Shown here: one piece after another, positions 33,060-42,066 of the stretch
Layout: every line of letters begins with the position of its first letter
Numbering within the stretch: the first letter of the stretch is position 1
Notes under the pieces: generated by a model
Seen by the model: the letters and a program-made list of their open reading frames with translations, nothing else
The model's database searches: none
Told to the model about the DNA's origin: nothing
Assembly (NCBI GenBank): GCA_038532735.1
Contig: JBCBAC010000002.1
Coordinates: 124,001-188,000 of the forward strand
DNA from: JAHTBL01 sp038532735
GTDB taxonomy: Bacteria; Pseudomonadota; Alphaproteobacteria; Rhodobacterales; Rhodobacteraceae
Reading direction: 5' to 3'
DNA length: 64,000 nt
Translations under genes and position numbers: made by a program

Positions 33060-34631
33060 ATGACCGATACCAAACAACAAGATCGCGTTGTGATCTTTGA
33101 CACGACGTTGCGCGACGGCGAACAAAGTCCCGGCGCCACGATGAGCCATTCCGAAAAGCTGGAGATCGCGAGCCTGCTTGATGAGATGGGCGTCGATATC
33201 ATCGAAGCCGGTTTTCCCATAGCCTCGGACGGCGATTTTAAGGCGGTCAAAGAGATCGCAGAACGCTCCGTCAATTCCGTGATCTGCGGACTGGCACGCG
33301 CCAATTTCAAGGATATCGACCGTTGCTGGGAAGCCGTGAAGCACGCCGCCCGCCCGCGCATCCACACCTTCATCGGCACTTCCCCCCTGCACCGCGATAT
33401 CACCGCGCTGGACCAAGACCAGATGGCCGAACGGATCCACGACACTGTCACCCACGCGCGCAACCTCTGTGACAACGTGCAATGGTCCCCCATGGACGCC
33501 ACGCGCACAGAAACCGATTACCTCTACCGCGTCGTGGAAATCGCAATCAAAGCCGGTGCCACAACGATCAACATCCCCGATACCGTTGGCTACACCGCCC
33601 CGCGCGAAAGTGCGCAGATCATTGAAGACCTGATCGCCAATGCACCCGGCGCGGATCAGATCGTCTTTGCCACCCATTGCCACAATGATCTTGGCATGGC
33701 GACCGCCAACGCGCTGGCAGCGGTGGACGCGGGCGCGCGCCAAATTGAGTGCACAATCAATGGCTTGGGCGAACGTGCTGGCAACACCGCGCTGGAAGAG
33801 GTCGTGATGGCCCTGCGCGTACGTAACGACATCATGCCGTACCAGACCGGCATCGACACCACCAAGATCATGAATATCTCGCGCCGCGTTGCGACCGTTT
33901 CGGGCTTCCCGGTGCAGTTCAACAAAGCCATCGTTGGCAAAAACGCGTTTCTGCATGAAAGCGGGATCCATCAGGATGGCGTGCTGAAAAACGCCGAAAC
34001 CTTCGAGATCATGAAGCCCGAGGATATCGGCCTGAATGACACCAATCTGGTGATGGGCAAGCATTCGGGCCGCGCCGCTTTGCGCGCCAAACTCAAGGAT
34101 CTGGGGTTTGAGCTGGCCGACAACCAACTCAACGATGTGTTCGTGCGGTTCAAGGAACTGGCCGACCGCAAGAAAGAGATCTACGACGACGATCTGGTTG
34201 CGCTGATGTCCGACGCCCGTCCGGAAGATGAGCGCCTGAAGATTAAATTCCTGCGCGTGATCTGCGGAACCGAGGCGCCTCAATCGGCAGATCTGACAAT
34301 GCTGATCGACGGTAAGGAGCATCAGGTCACCGCTCAAGGCGACGGACCCGTTGATGCCACATTCAACGCGGTCAAGGCGCTCTTTGCCCATGAGGCGCGC
34401 CTGCAGCTCTATCAGGTGCACGCGGTCACCGAAGGCACCGACGCACAGGCCACCGTCAGCGTCCGGATGGAGGAGAACGGGATCATCGTGACGGGACAGT
34501 CCGCAGACACCGACACGGTCGTCGCCTCCGCCAAAGCCTATGTCAGTGCGCTGAACCGGCTGCTGATGCGCCGCGAGCAGTCAGGGCCCGGCGGCGACAA
34601 ACGCGTTGTGACCTACAAGGACGTGTCCTAA
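33060..34631 (+). CDS. leuA: 2-isopropylmalate synthase
   Basis: A 523-residue cytosolic enzyme condensing acetyl-CoA with 2-ketoisovalerate, the first step of leucine biosynthesis. The catalytic TIM barrel opens with FDTTLRDGEQSPGATM, which holds the HMGL-family signature and metal-binding Asp, and includes ATHCHNDLGMATANALAA with the metal-binding His pair. The linker and C-terminal regulatory domain (from about residue 390) mediate leucine feedback inhibition. The ATG has only a weak purine site (CAAGAGA). Expression is probably controlled by the leucine leader peptide and stem-loops immediately upstream. Confidence 0.96.
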   Translation: MTDTKQQDRVVIFDTTLRDGEQSPGATMSHSEKLEIASLLDEMGVDIIEAGFPIASDGDFKAVKEIAERSVNSVICGLARANFKDIDRCWEAVKHAARPRIHTFIGTSPLHRDITALDQDQMAERIHDTVTHARNLCDNVQWSPMDATRTETDYLYRVVEIAIKAGATTINIPDTVGYTAPRESAQIIEDLIANAPGADQIVFATHCHNDLGMATANALAAVDAGARQIECTINGLGERAGNTALEEVVMALRVRNDIMPYQTGIDTTKIMNISRRVATVSGFPVQFNKAIVGKNAFLHESGIHQDGVLKNAETFEIMKPEDIGLNDTNLVMGKHSGRAALRAKLKDLGFELADNQLNDVFVRFKELADRKKEIYDDDLVALMSDARPEDERLKIKFLRVICGTEAPQSADLTMLIDGKEHQVTAQGDGPVDATFNAVKALFAHEARLQLYQVHAVTEGTDAQATVSVRMEENGIIVTGQSADTDTVVASAKAYVSALNRLLMRREQSGPGGDKRVVTYKDVS

Positions 34632-34701
34632 GCACCCAAACAGCGGCAAAAACGCGCTGATAAGGCAGGATCAAGGCCTTTCGCCGCGCCGCATAGCCTC
34701 G

Positions 34702-34745
34702 TATAAGCACGCAACTGCCCGCGCCTGACAGAGTCGCGGGCAGTT
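34702..34745 (+). promoter_or_regulatory. mreB promoter box and 11-bp 5'-leader hairpin
   Basis: A TATAAG box (34702-34707) predicts transcription starting near 34714. That base is inside the first arm of a perfect 11-bp hairpin, arms 34713-34723 and 34735-34745, with an 11-nt loop. The hairpin ends 28 nt before the mreB ATG, leaving the AAGGGA site free. It could instead end leuA transcripts, but no T-run follows. The -35 match is poor. Confidence 0.45.
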
Positions 34746-34773
34746 CAGGATATTGGGGTAAGGGACCGCGAAG

Positions 34774-35811
34774 ATGTTTGGTTTAGGGGGCTTGTTTTCG
34801 TCAGATATGGCGATCGACCTTGGGACAGCGAACACGCTTGTCTATGTCAAAGGCAAAGGCGTGATCCTGTCGGAACCGTCCGTGGTGGCCTACCAAGTGA
34901 AAGACGGCAAAAAGACCGCATTGGCCTTTGGCGAGGACGCCAAACTGATGTTGGGCCGTACTCCCGGCTCGATCGAAGCGATCCGCCCGATGCGGGACGG
35001 GGTCATCGCTGACTTCGACGTTGCCGAAGAGATGATCAAGCACTTCATTCGCAAGGTTCATCGCCGGACCACCCTATCGAAGCCCAAGATCATCGTTTGT
35101 GTCCCCCATGGCGCGACCCCAGTGGAGAAACGTGCCATCCGTCAGTCGGTTCTGTCTGCCGGTGCCCGCCGCGCGGGACTGATTGCTGAACCCATCGCAG
35201 CAGCCATCGGGGCTGGCATGCCGATCACCGACCCCACCGGCAACATGGTTGTCGATATCGGTGGTGGTACGACCGAGGTCGCCGTCTTGTCGCTGGCCGA
35301 CATCGTCTATGCGCGCTCTGTCCGCGTCGGTGGTGACCGGATGGACGAGGCCATCATCAGCTACCTTCGTCGCCAGCATAATCTGCTGATCGGTGAAACC
35401 ACCGCCGAACGCATCAAGACCACCATCGGCACTGCCCGCATGCCTGACGACGGGCGCGGCGCGGCTTTGCAAATCCGGGGCCGTGACCTGCTCAACGGCG
35501 TTCCCAAGGAAACCGAGATCAATCAGGCCCAAGTCGCCGAAGCACTTGCAGAACCAGTCCAGCAAATCTGCGAGGCCGTGATGACCGCGCTGGAGGCCAC
35601 TCCACCCGATCTGGCCGCCGATATCGTCGACCGGGGCGTCATGCTCACGGGCGGTGGCGCGCTATTGGGAGAGCTTGATCTTGCCTTACGCGAGCAAACC
35701 GGTTTGGCCATCTCTGTGGCTGACGAAAGCCTGAACTGTGTGGCGCTGGGAACAGGTCGCGCGCTTGAGTATGAACACAAGCTCAAGCATGTGATAGACT
35801 ACGACACGTAA
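34774..35811 (+). CDS. mreB: Rod shape-determining actin homologue MreB
   Basis: A 345-residue bacterial actin that forms membrane-associated filaments guiding lateral wall synthesis. It opens with the short amphipathic membrane anchor MFGLGGLFSSD, then the phosphate-1 motif MAIDLGTANTLVYVKG, connect-1 and phosphate-2 NMVVDIGGGTTEVAVLS, and adenosine motif GVMLTGGGALLGELD. Full family length. First gene of a shape operon running mreB-mreC-mreD-mrdA-rodA. It is separated from leuA by 142 bp that hold a candidate promoter and a strong hairpin. AAGGGA precedes the ATG. Confidence 0.97.
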   Translation: MFGLGGLFSSDMAIDLGTANTLVYVKGKGVILSEPSVVAYQVKDGKKTALAFGEDAKLMLGRTPGSIEAIRPMRDGVIADFDVAEEMIKHFIRKVHRRTTLSKPKIIVCVPHGATPVEKRAIRQSVLSAGARRAGLIAEPIAAAIGAGMPITDPTGNMVVDIGGGTTEVAVLSLADIVYARSVRVGGDRMDEAIISYLRRQHNLLIGETTAERIKTTIGTARMPDDGRGAALQIRGRDLLNGVPKETEINQAQVAEALAEPVQQICEAVMTALEATPPDLAADIVDRGVMLTGGGALLGELDLALREQTGLAISVADESLNCVALGTGRALEYEHKLKHVIDYDT

Positions 35812-35839
35812 AACAATTTGACCCGCAAAGGGGCGACCC

Positions 35840-36751
35840 TTGGCACGAGACACGTCCAGACGCGATGACTATGTCCGCCCGATCCGCCGTTTGCTGATCG
35901 GGCTGCTTGTCATTGTGCTCTTCGGGGTGTTCCTGCTTTGGCGTATCGACAGCCCCCGCGTCGAGCGGCTGCGCGCCAATCTGGTGGACCAGATCGTGCC
36001 GAATTTTGAATGGGCGATGGCGCCGGTCACGGCAACCACGAATATCGTTGCGGACTTCCGGTCCTATCGGAAAATATACGAGCAAAACCAAGAACTTCGC
36101 CGTGAGCTGCGACAGATGCAGGCATGGAAGGAAGCCGCCCTGCAGCTGGAACAAAAAAACGCCAAGCTGCTTGATCTGAACAAGGTGCGTCTTGATCCGA
36201 AACTCACTTTCGTGACCGGCGTCGTGCTGGCAGATAGCGGCTCTCCCTTCCGGCAATCGGTGCTGCTGAACATCGGTGCGCGGGACGGCATTCAGGACGG
36301 TTGGGCAACAACCGACGGCCTTGGCCTCGTTGGGCGCATTTCTGGGGTGGGCGACCGCACCGCCCGTGTGATCCTGCTGACCGACAGCAATTCACGCCTG
36401 CCTGTCACGATCCAACCCTCTGGTCAGCGCGCCATTCTTGCGGGAGACAACTCCCCTGCACCACCGATTGAGTTCCTCGAAGATCCTGACCTCGTGCGCC
36501 CTGGCGACCGGGTCGTCTCCTCTGGTGATGGTGGCGTCTTCCCGGCAGGCCTGCTGATCGGCCAAGTCGCCCAAGGCCCCGACCGCCGCCTGCGCGTCCG
36601 CCTCTCTGCGGACTATGAGCGCCTTGAGTTCCTGCGCGTCCTGCGCTCCCGCTCGGTCGAGGTGATTGATGAGCCAGGTCACCTAATCGGCCCTCTGCCC
36701 GCACGCCCCACAGCTGAAATCGCCCCCGCACAGGAGGCGACCGATGGCTGA
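35840..36751 (+). CDS. mreC: Rod shape-determining protein MreC, TTG start
   Basis: A 303-residue bitopic inner-membrane scaffold of the elongasome that activates PBP2. The transmembrane helix is at residues 16-36 (LLIGLLVIVLFGVFLLWRI), a coiled coil lies around 65-105 (RKIYEQNQELRRELRQMQ...LEQKNAKL), and the periplasmic beta-barrel pair follows (LNIGARDGIQDGWATTDGLGLVGRI). The initiator is TTG, preceded by AAAGGGG at normal spacing; no ATG is available before the helix. The 3' end overlaps mreD by 8 nt. The proline-rich tail after residue 280 is variable in the family. Confidence 0.94.
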   Translation: MARDTSRRDDYVRPIRRLLIGLLVIVLFGVFLLWRIDSPRVERLRANLVDQIVPNFEWAMAPVTATTNIVADFRSYRKIYEQNQELRRELRQMQAWKEAALQLEQKNAKLLDLNKVRLDPKLTFVTGVVLADSGSPFRQSVLLNIGARDGIQDGWATTDGLGLVGRISGVGDRTARVILLTDSNSRLPVTIQPSGQRAILAGDNSPAPPIEFLEDPDLVRPGDRVVSSGDGGVFPAGLLIGQVAQGPDRRLRVRLSADYERLEFLRVLRSRSVEVIDEPGHLIGPLPARPTAEIAPAQEATDG

Positions 36752-37280
36752 GCAAACTGCAAACCGCCCTTTCGCCTTCTGGGCACTCTATGCAAGCCTC
36801 GGCGTGCTGGTCATTTTCGTGCAGCTGCTGCCACTTGAAACGGAGCCGCGCCGCTGGGCTGCGCCAGATTACATGATGTGCCTTGCCTATGCATGGGTTT
36901 TGCGCCGCCCCGACGCAGTTCCAGCGCTCCTCGTTGCCATCGTGATCCTGCTGACAGATTTTCTGTTTCAACGCCCCCCAGGCCTTTGGGCCGCATGCGT
37001 GATCATCGGCCTCGAGGTGCTGCGGTCCCGCGCAATCTTCATGCGGGGTGGGACGTTCCTTTTGGAGTGGTTCACCGTCATCGTTGTGACCGGCCTTGTC
37101 GTCGTTGCGCACCGCCTGATCTTGATGCTCTTTCTGGTCGACCCCGCTCCACTTGCGTTGGACGCAAGCCTGTTCCTGTCCACCGCGTTCGCCTATCCTG
37201 TCGCAGTGGCGGCCTCGCATTTCCTGTTCGGCGTGCGCAAAGCGGCCCCCGGCGAATACGACCCTGTGGAGGCCCGCTAA
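36744..37280 (+). CDS. mreD: Rod shape-determining protein MreD
   Basis: A 178-residue integral membrane protein with five to six hydrophobic helices and little else, the fold that partners MreC in the elongasome. The Glu/Arg-containing loop LPLETEPRRWAAPDYMMCLAYAW after helix 1 is typical. AGGAGG stands 6 nt before the ATG, within the end of mreC (8-nt overlap). The stop codon is immediately followed by the mrdA ATG. Annotation rests on the operon position as well as on hydropathy, since MreD sequences are poorly conserved. Confidence 0.9.
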   Translation: MAEQTANRPFAFWALYASLGVLVIFVQLLPLETEPRRWAAPDYMMCLAYAWVLRRPDAVPALLVAIVILLTDFLFQRPPGLWAACVIIGLEVLRSRAIFMRGGTFLLEWFTVIVVTGLVVVAHRLILMLFLVDPAPLALDASLFLSTAFAYPVAVAASHFLFGVRKAAPGEYDPVEAR

Positions 37281-39227
37281 ATGCGTAAGTCACAGCGCGA
37301 AGTTCAGGAAAGCAGCCGCAAGCTGAGCCGCCGCGCCTTGGTTCTAGGCGGCTTGCAGTTGGTCTTTATCGCGGGGCTTGGCCTGCGCATGCGACATCTG
37401 CAGATTGAGAAGTCCGATCAATTCCGCCTTCTGGCCGAGGAAAACCGCATCAACCTGCGGCTGATCCCACCGGCACGCGGTCTGATCTACGACCGCAATG
37501 GCATGATCATAGCGGATAATGAACAGAACTACCGCATCGTGATGGTGCGCGAAGATGCCGGCGATGTGGACGATACACTCGCCCGCTTGTCTTCCATCGT
37601 GCCGCTCGATCCGGAAGAGCTGGACCGCGCCCGCAAGGAGCTCAAGCGCCGCAGCCCGTTTGTACCCGTTACTGTCGCCGAGCGTGTCGCTTGGGAAGAT
37701 ATCGCGAAAGTCGCCGTCAACGCCCCCGCCCTGCCCGGGATCAGCGGAGAGGTCGGTCTGTCCCGCTACTATCCGATGCAGGAAGATTACGCGCATATTC
37801 TGGGTTATGTCGGGCCTGTCAGCGATTTCGACCTCAGCCGCATTGATGATCAAGACCCATTGCTCCAGATCCCCCGCTTTCAGATCGGCAAGACCGGGGT
37901 CGAGGTTAAACATGAACGCGACTTGCGCGGCAAAGCCGGAAACCGCCAGATCGAGGTCAACGCCCTGGGCCGCGTCATCCGCGAGCTTGACCGCACAGAA
38001 GGCGTGCCCGGCGATGATCTGCAACTGACCGTGGATACGGACCTTCAGAACTACGTGCAGGCGCGGCTGGAGGGGGAAGCCGCCTCTGCAGTCGTCATGG
38101 ACACCCAGACCGGCGACCTGTTGGCTATCGGCTCTGCCCCCAGTTTCGATCCGAATCTTTTCGTGCGCGGCATCTCCAGCACAGCCTACAACGCCCTGCG
38201 CGACAACAAGTATCGCCCCTTCCGGTCCAAAGCGGTGCAGGACATTTACCCGCCCGGCTCCACCTTCAAGATGGTGACCGCGCTTGCAGCCCTCGAAGAC
38301 GGCCTCGTCGGGGTCGACGAAACGGTCTACTGTCCCGGCCATACGACCGTGTCGGGCTTGCGCTTTCACTGCTGGAAGCGCGCTGGCCACGGCAACATGA
38401 ACCTGCATGACAGCCTCGTTCAAAGCTGCGACGTCTATTACTACGATATTGCCCAGCGCGTCGGCATCGACAAGATCAGCGCGATGGCCAAGCGCCTTGG
38501 CATCGGCGTTGATCACGACCTGCCCATGTCCGCCGTGGCCGAGGGACTGGCCCCCACGAAAGAATGGAAACGCACAGTCCGCAACGCAGAATGGCGGATC
38601 GGCGACACGGTCAACGCCTCAATCGGGCAAGGCTATGTCTTGGCTTCGCCCTTGCAACTGGCCGTCATGAGCGCACGCCTTGCAACCGGCCGGGCAATCA
38701 GTCCGCGACTGATCAAATCCGTGAACGGCGTCGATGAGCCGATCCGCGACGGCGGCGAGTTGGGTCTCAACGCCAACCTGCTCAAGCGCGTGCAGGATGC
38801 GATGTACGCCGTCTCCAACCATCGGCGCGGCACGGCCTATCGCTCTCGCATTATCGAAGACGCATTCCGCATGGCAGGCAAGACCGGCACATCGCAAGTG
38901 CGCCGCATCACGGCAGAGGAACGTCGCCGCGGCGTCACCCGCAACGAAGACCTGCCCTGGGAACGCCGGGATCACGCGCTGTGGGTCAATTACGCACCCT
39001 ACGAGAACCCGCGGATCGCGGTTGCCGTTGTCGTGGAACATGGCGGCGGCGGCTCCAAGGCAGCCGCACCGATTGGGCGCGACATCACGCTACGCGCCCT
39101 TTACGGCGAAGTGCCCCCGTTAGAGGCCTACCCAAACGCCGCGCGTGGCCAGATCGAGCAGATGCACGAGAACATGAACCTGCGCGAACGCGACAAGACC
39201 GACGGCACAGGCAGCGACCGCGCATGA
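37281..39227 (+). CDS. mrdA: Penicillin-binding protein 2, elongasome transpeptidase
   Basis: A 648-residue class B PBP that cross-links new peptidoglycan during elongation. A cytoplasmic tail and transmembrane helix (residues 19-38) lead into the pedestal domain and the transpeptidase domain with STFK (327-330), SCD (382-384) and KTG (534-536). GGAGG is 8 nt before the ATG, which abuts the mreD stop. The stop overlaps the start of rodA (ATGA), coupling transpeptidase and glycosyltransferase synthesis. Two extra cysteines (CPGHTTVSG, FHCWKR), at about residues 351 and 364, flank the active-site loop as in E. coli PBP2-type zinc sites. Confidence 0.95.
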   Translation: MRKSQREVQESSRKLSRRALVLGGLQLVFIAGLGLRMRHLQIEKSDQFRLLAEENRINLRLIPPARGLIYDRNGMIIADNEQNYRIVMVREDAGDVDDTLARLSSIVPLDPEELDRARKELKRRSPFVPVTVAERVAWEDIAKVAVNAPALPGISGEVGLSRYYPMQEDYAHILGYVGPVSDFDLSRIDDQDPLLQIPRFQIGKTGVEVKHERDLRGKAGNRQIEVNALGRVIRELDRTEGVPGDDLQLTVDTDLQNYVQARLEGEAASAVVMDTQTGDLLAIGSAPSFDPNLFVRGISSTAYNALRDNKYRPFRSKAVQDIYPPGSTFKMVTALAALEDGLVGVDETVYCPGHTTVSGLRFHCWKRAGHGNMNLHDSLVQSCDVYYYDIAQRVGIDKISAMAKRLGIGVDHDLPMSAVAEGLAPTKEWKRTVRNAEWRIGDTVNASIGQGYVLASPLQLAVMSARLATGRAISPRLIKSVNGVDEPIRDGGELGLNANLLKRVQDAMYAVSNHRRGTAYRSRIIEDAFRMAGKTGTSQVRRITAEERRRGVTRNEDLPWERRDHALWVNYAPYENPRIAVAVVVEHGGGGSKAAAPIGRDITLRALYGEVPPLEAYPNAARGQIEQMHENMNLRERDKTDGTGSDRA

Positions 39228-40363
39228 GCTATCTTGAGTATAACCTGAAGACGGTTCCCTCCGGCCCAACCAAGATTTTCTATATCAACTGGGCTCTGCT
39301 ATTGCTTATCACGGCGGTCGCAGGTGTCGGCGTGCTGATGCTCTACTCCGTTGCAGGCGGGTCCTTCTCTCCATGGGCCAGCCAGCAGATGGAACGGTTC
39401 GCGATGGGCGTCGTCCTGATGTTCATCGTGGCCATGATCCCGATCTGGTTCTGGCGCAACATCGCAGCGGTGGCCTTTGGCGTCTCCCTACTCCTTTTGC
39501 TGTACGTCGAGTTCTTCGGCGTCGTGGGCATGGGTGCACAACGCTGGATCAACCTGGGCTTCATGCGCCTGCAACCCTCCGAGATGACGAAGATCACGCT
39601 CGTGATGTTGCTGGCCGCCTACTATGACTGGCTCCCACAAGACAAAGTCTCCCGCCCGCTCTGGGTGCTGATCCCCTTGGTACTCATCCTTGCCCCGGTG
39701 TTTCTGGTGCTCACGCAACCCGATCTCGGCACCTCGATCCTGCTGACCGCAGGGGGCGGCATCATGATGTTTCTGGCAGGCGTGCACTGGCTCTACTTCG
39801 CGGTTGTGATCCTGATGGGGATCGCTTTGATCTATGCCGTCCTCGTCAGTCGCGGCACCGAATGGCAACTTCTGAACGACTACCAATACCGCCGGATTGA
39901 TACATTCATCGACCCGTCGACGGACCCGCTGGGGGCGGGCTATCACATCACGCAGTCGAAGATCGCCCTTGGCTCTGGTGGCTGGACCGGGCGCGGCTTC
40001 ATGCAAGGCACACAATCCCGGCTGAACTTTCTGCCCGAGAAGCACACCGACTTTATCTTCACCACCTTGGCCGAGGAGTTCGGCTTTGTCGGCGCCTTCT
40101 CCCTTCTGGTGCTTTACGCGCTGATCATCCTTTTCTGTGTGATCTCCGCGATGCGCATGAAAGACCGCTTCTCATCCCTCCTAACGCTTGGCATCGCCGC
40201 GACGTTCTTCCTGTTCTTCGCCGTCAACATGTCCATGGTCATGGGGCTCGCCCCTGTCGTGGGCGTTCCCCTCCCGTTGGTCAGCTATGGCGGATCGGCG
40301 ATGCTGGTGCTGATGGCCGCCTTCGGTCTTGTCCAAAGCGCCCATGTCCACAGAGCCCGCTAG
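39224..40363 (+). CDS. rodA: Rod shape-determining protein RodA (MrdB)
   Basis: A 379-residue SEDS-family peptidoglycan glycosyltransferase with about ten membrane helices. It acts with PBP2 in lateral wall growth. The SEDS features are visible: GAQRWINLGFMRLQPSEMTK near residue 100, the loop with the conserved Asp (RIDTFIDPSTDPLGAGYHITQSKIALGSGGWTGRG), and FIFTTLAEEFGFVG. The start at 39224 overlaps the mrdA stop by 4 nt and gives the expected N-terminus before helix 1. Followed after 3 nt by a dehydrogenase gene, so the operon probably continues. Confidence 0.94.
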   Translation: MSYLEYNLKTVPSGPTKIFYINWALLLLITAVAGVGVLMLYSVAGGSFSPWASQQMERFAMGVVLMFIVAMIPIWFWRNIAAVAFGVSLLLLLYVEFFGVVGMGAQRWINLGFMRLQPSEMTKITLVMLLAAYYDWLPQDKVSRPLWVLIPLVLILAPVFLVLTQPDLGTSILLTAGGGIMMFLAGVHWLYFAVVILMGIALIYAVLVSRGTEWQLLNDYQYRRIDTFIDPSTDPLGAGYHITQSKIALGSGGWTGRGFMQGTQSRLNFLPEKHTDFIFTTLAEEFGFVGAFSLLVLYALIILFCVISAMRMKDRFSSLLTLGIAATFFLFFAVNMSMVMGLAPVVGVPLPLVSYGGSAMLVLMAAFGLVQSAHVHRAR

Positions 40364-40366
40364 CCC

Positions 40367-41296
40367 ATGATCAACGTCCTCTTTGCAGCGCTCGATATGC
40401 GCTGGGATCAGTATGAGGCACCCTTGAAAGCGGCCTTCGCAGAGGCATCGCTTGACGTTGATCTGCGCCGCGATTTTCCGCCAGAAAACGTTGACTACAT
40501 CATTTACGCGCCCAACAGCGATTTGCAGGATTTCACGCCCTACACGCGCTGCAAAGCTGTCCTCAACCTGTGGGCCGGGGTCGAGGCGATCACCGGCAAT
40601 CCGACCCTTACCCAACCGCTCGCGCGGATGGTGGATGAGGGTCTGACGGACGGCATGATCGAATGGGTGACCGGCCATGTCCTGCGTCATCACCTCGGGA
40701 TGGATGCGCATATCCATGGCCTGAACGGCGAGTGGCGCAACGTGGCCCCGCCTCTGGCCAGAGACCGCAACGTCAGCATCCTCGGTCTCGGCACGCTTGG
40801 CACAGCCTGCGCGCAAATGCTGACGCAACTCAAATTCAACGTCACAGGGTGGAGCCGTCGCCCCAAGCAGATCGACGGCCTTACCTGCCTGTCGGGCGAA
40901 GGCGGTCTGACAGAAGCACTCAGCACCGCAGACATTCTTGTCCTGCTTCTGCCTCTGACGCCCCAGACAGAAAATCTGCTGAACGCCGAAAAGCTGAAAA
41001 TGCTCCCCAAAGACGCCGTTATCCTGAACCCGGGCCGCGGCGGTCTGATAGACGATGACGCTTTGCTAGAAGCACTCGACAGCGATCGTATCAGCCACGC
41101 CACGCTTGATGTTTTCCGGGTCGAACCGCTCCCCAAAGATCACCCCTTCTGGGCGCATCCCAAGATCACCGTGACGCCGCATATCGCGTCAGAAACACGG
41201 GCTGCTTCTGCCGCGCGTGTCATCGCTCAGAACATCAAACGCGGGCAAGAGGGACGCCCCTTCCTGCACCTCGTCGACCGCAGCGCAGGGTATTAG
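40367..41296 (+). CDS. ghrA: Glyoxylate/hydroxypyruvate reductase A-like dehydrogenase
   Basis: A 309-residue D-2-hydroxyacid dehydrogenase. The NAD(P) motif is LGLGTLGTACAQMLTQLKFNVTGWSRRPKQ, where Arg residues after the second strand favour NADPH. The catalytic set is Arg (NPGRGG), Glu (FRVEPLPKDHPFW) and His (ITVTPHIAS). The enzyme reduces glyoxylate or hydroxypyruvate, useful in photorespiration-like or C2 metabolism. It begins 3 nt after the rodA stop with a weak ribosome-binding site and so is probably cotranscribed with the cell-shape genes, an odd partner. Shares stop-codon bases with the convergent SseB-like gene. Confidence 0.88.
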   Translation: MINVLFAALDMRWDQYEAPLKAAFAEASLDVDLRRDFPPENVDYIIYAPNSDLQDFTPYTRCKAVLNLWAGVEAITGNPTLTQPLARMVDEGLTDGMIEWVTGHVLRHHLGMDAHIHGLNGEWRNVAPPLARDRNVSILGLGTLGTACAQMLTQLKFNVTGWSRRPKQIDGLTCLSGEGGLTEALSTADILVLLLPLTPQTENLLNAEKLKMLPKDAVILNPGRGGLIDDDALLEALDSDRISHATLDVFRVEPLPKDHPFWAHPKITVTPHIASETRAASAARVIAQNIKRGQEGRPFLHLVDRSAGY

Positions 41297-42066
41297 CGCA
41301 GGATCGGCGGCGCATCCGGATCACTGCCGGGCGCTGCACGTTCGACCGGCTCTTCGGGTTGCGGCAAATCGAACCGCAGACCGACGCGCGACAGGCGCGC
41401 CGCCATCGGATCGCTCGCTTGGAAAAATGCGACATCCAACGCGCCAGCCTCAATTCCGCTGAAGGTCAGCGCTTCGCTTACCGCTTTGGCCAAGGAGTCC
41501 TCGGCCCCCGGTGCGGCGCTGATAAAGGCAAGCATATGGCTCTTCGCGCCGCCCTCGTAGACAACGCCCACAAGATACGCCATCGGCGCCAGCCCCATCG
41601 CCGTTGCCAGTTTGGTGTCGAGCGCAGTAATAAAGCTGTCCGGCAATCCCGCGGGTGCTGTCACCTCAACAGGCTTTGCCTCAACCTCATCAGGCGCATG
41701 TGCCAGCGTCTCCGCCAGCCATGTCACCGCGTCGGCTGGCAGCAGCATCGCAGAGGGTGCGACATCCAGATTAATCCCAAGGCCCACATTTTGGCCGGCC
41801 AACATCTTGGCGATGACGCGACCTGATAGGGCTGCAAACGGCACGATCCGGCCCGCAAATGACGCCAAACGGTCTTCTCGATCAAAGACCAGCACATATT
41901 GCGCATCGCCCAGATCGAAGACCTCGGGCGTCAATTGATCGCCTTCCGCTTCACGTTGCAGCAACAAAAACAGCTCGCTATCTGCCACGCGCTCAAAAAA
42001 CGCGAGGCGCTTGGCGTCGCTTTCTTCCATCTGCGCATGGGCGCGATCCAGCGGCGTTTCAGTCAC
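41293..42066 (-). CDS. SseB-like protein, GTG start
   Basis: A 257-residue cytosolic protein with an N-terminal SseB domain (ELFLLLQREAEGDQLTPEVFDLGDAQYVLVFDREDRLASFAG) and a C-terminal part reminiscent of the SseB C-terminal domain (AYLVGVVYEGGAKSHMLAFIS). The family (enhanced serine sensitivity) has no settled biochemical role. The start codon is GTG with AGAGG 6 nt upstream, overlapping the end of the DNA glycosylase gene by 8 nt. The two are thus an operon. The tail is acidic and proline-rich. Its 3' stop overlaps that of ghrA. Confidence 0.8.
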   Translation of the reverse strand: MTETPLDRAHAQMEESDAKRLAFFERVADSELFLLLQREAEGDQLTPEVFDLGDAQYVLVFDREDRLASFAGRIVPFAALSGRVIAKMLAGQNVGLGINLDVAPSAMLLPADAVTWLAETLAHAPDEVEAKPVEVTAPAGLPDSFITALDTKLATAMGLAPMAYLVGVVYEGGAKSHMLAFISAAPGAEDSLAKAVSEALTFSGIEAGALDVAFFQASDPMAARLSRVGLRFDLPQPEEPVERAAPGSDPDAPPILR

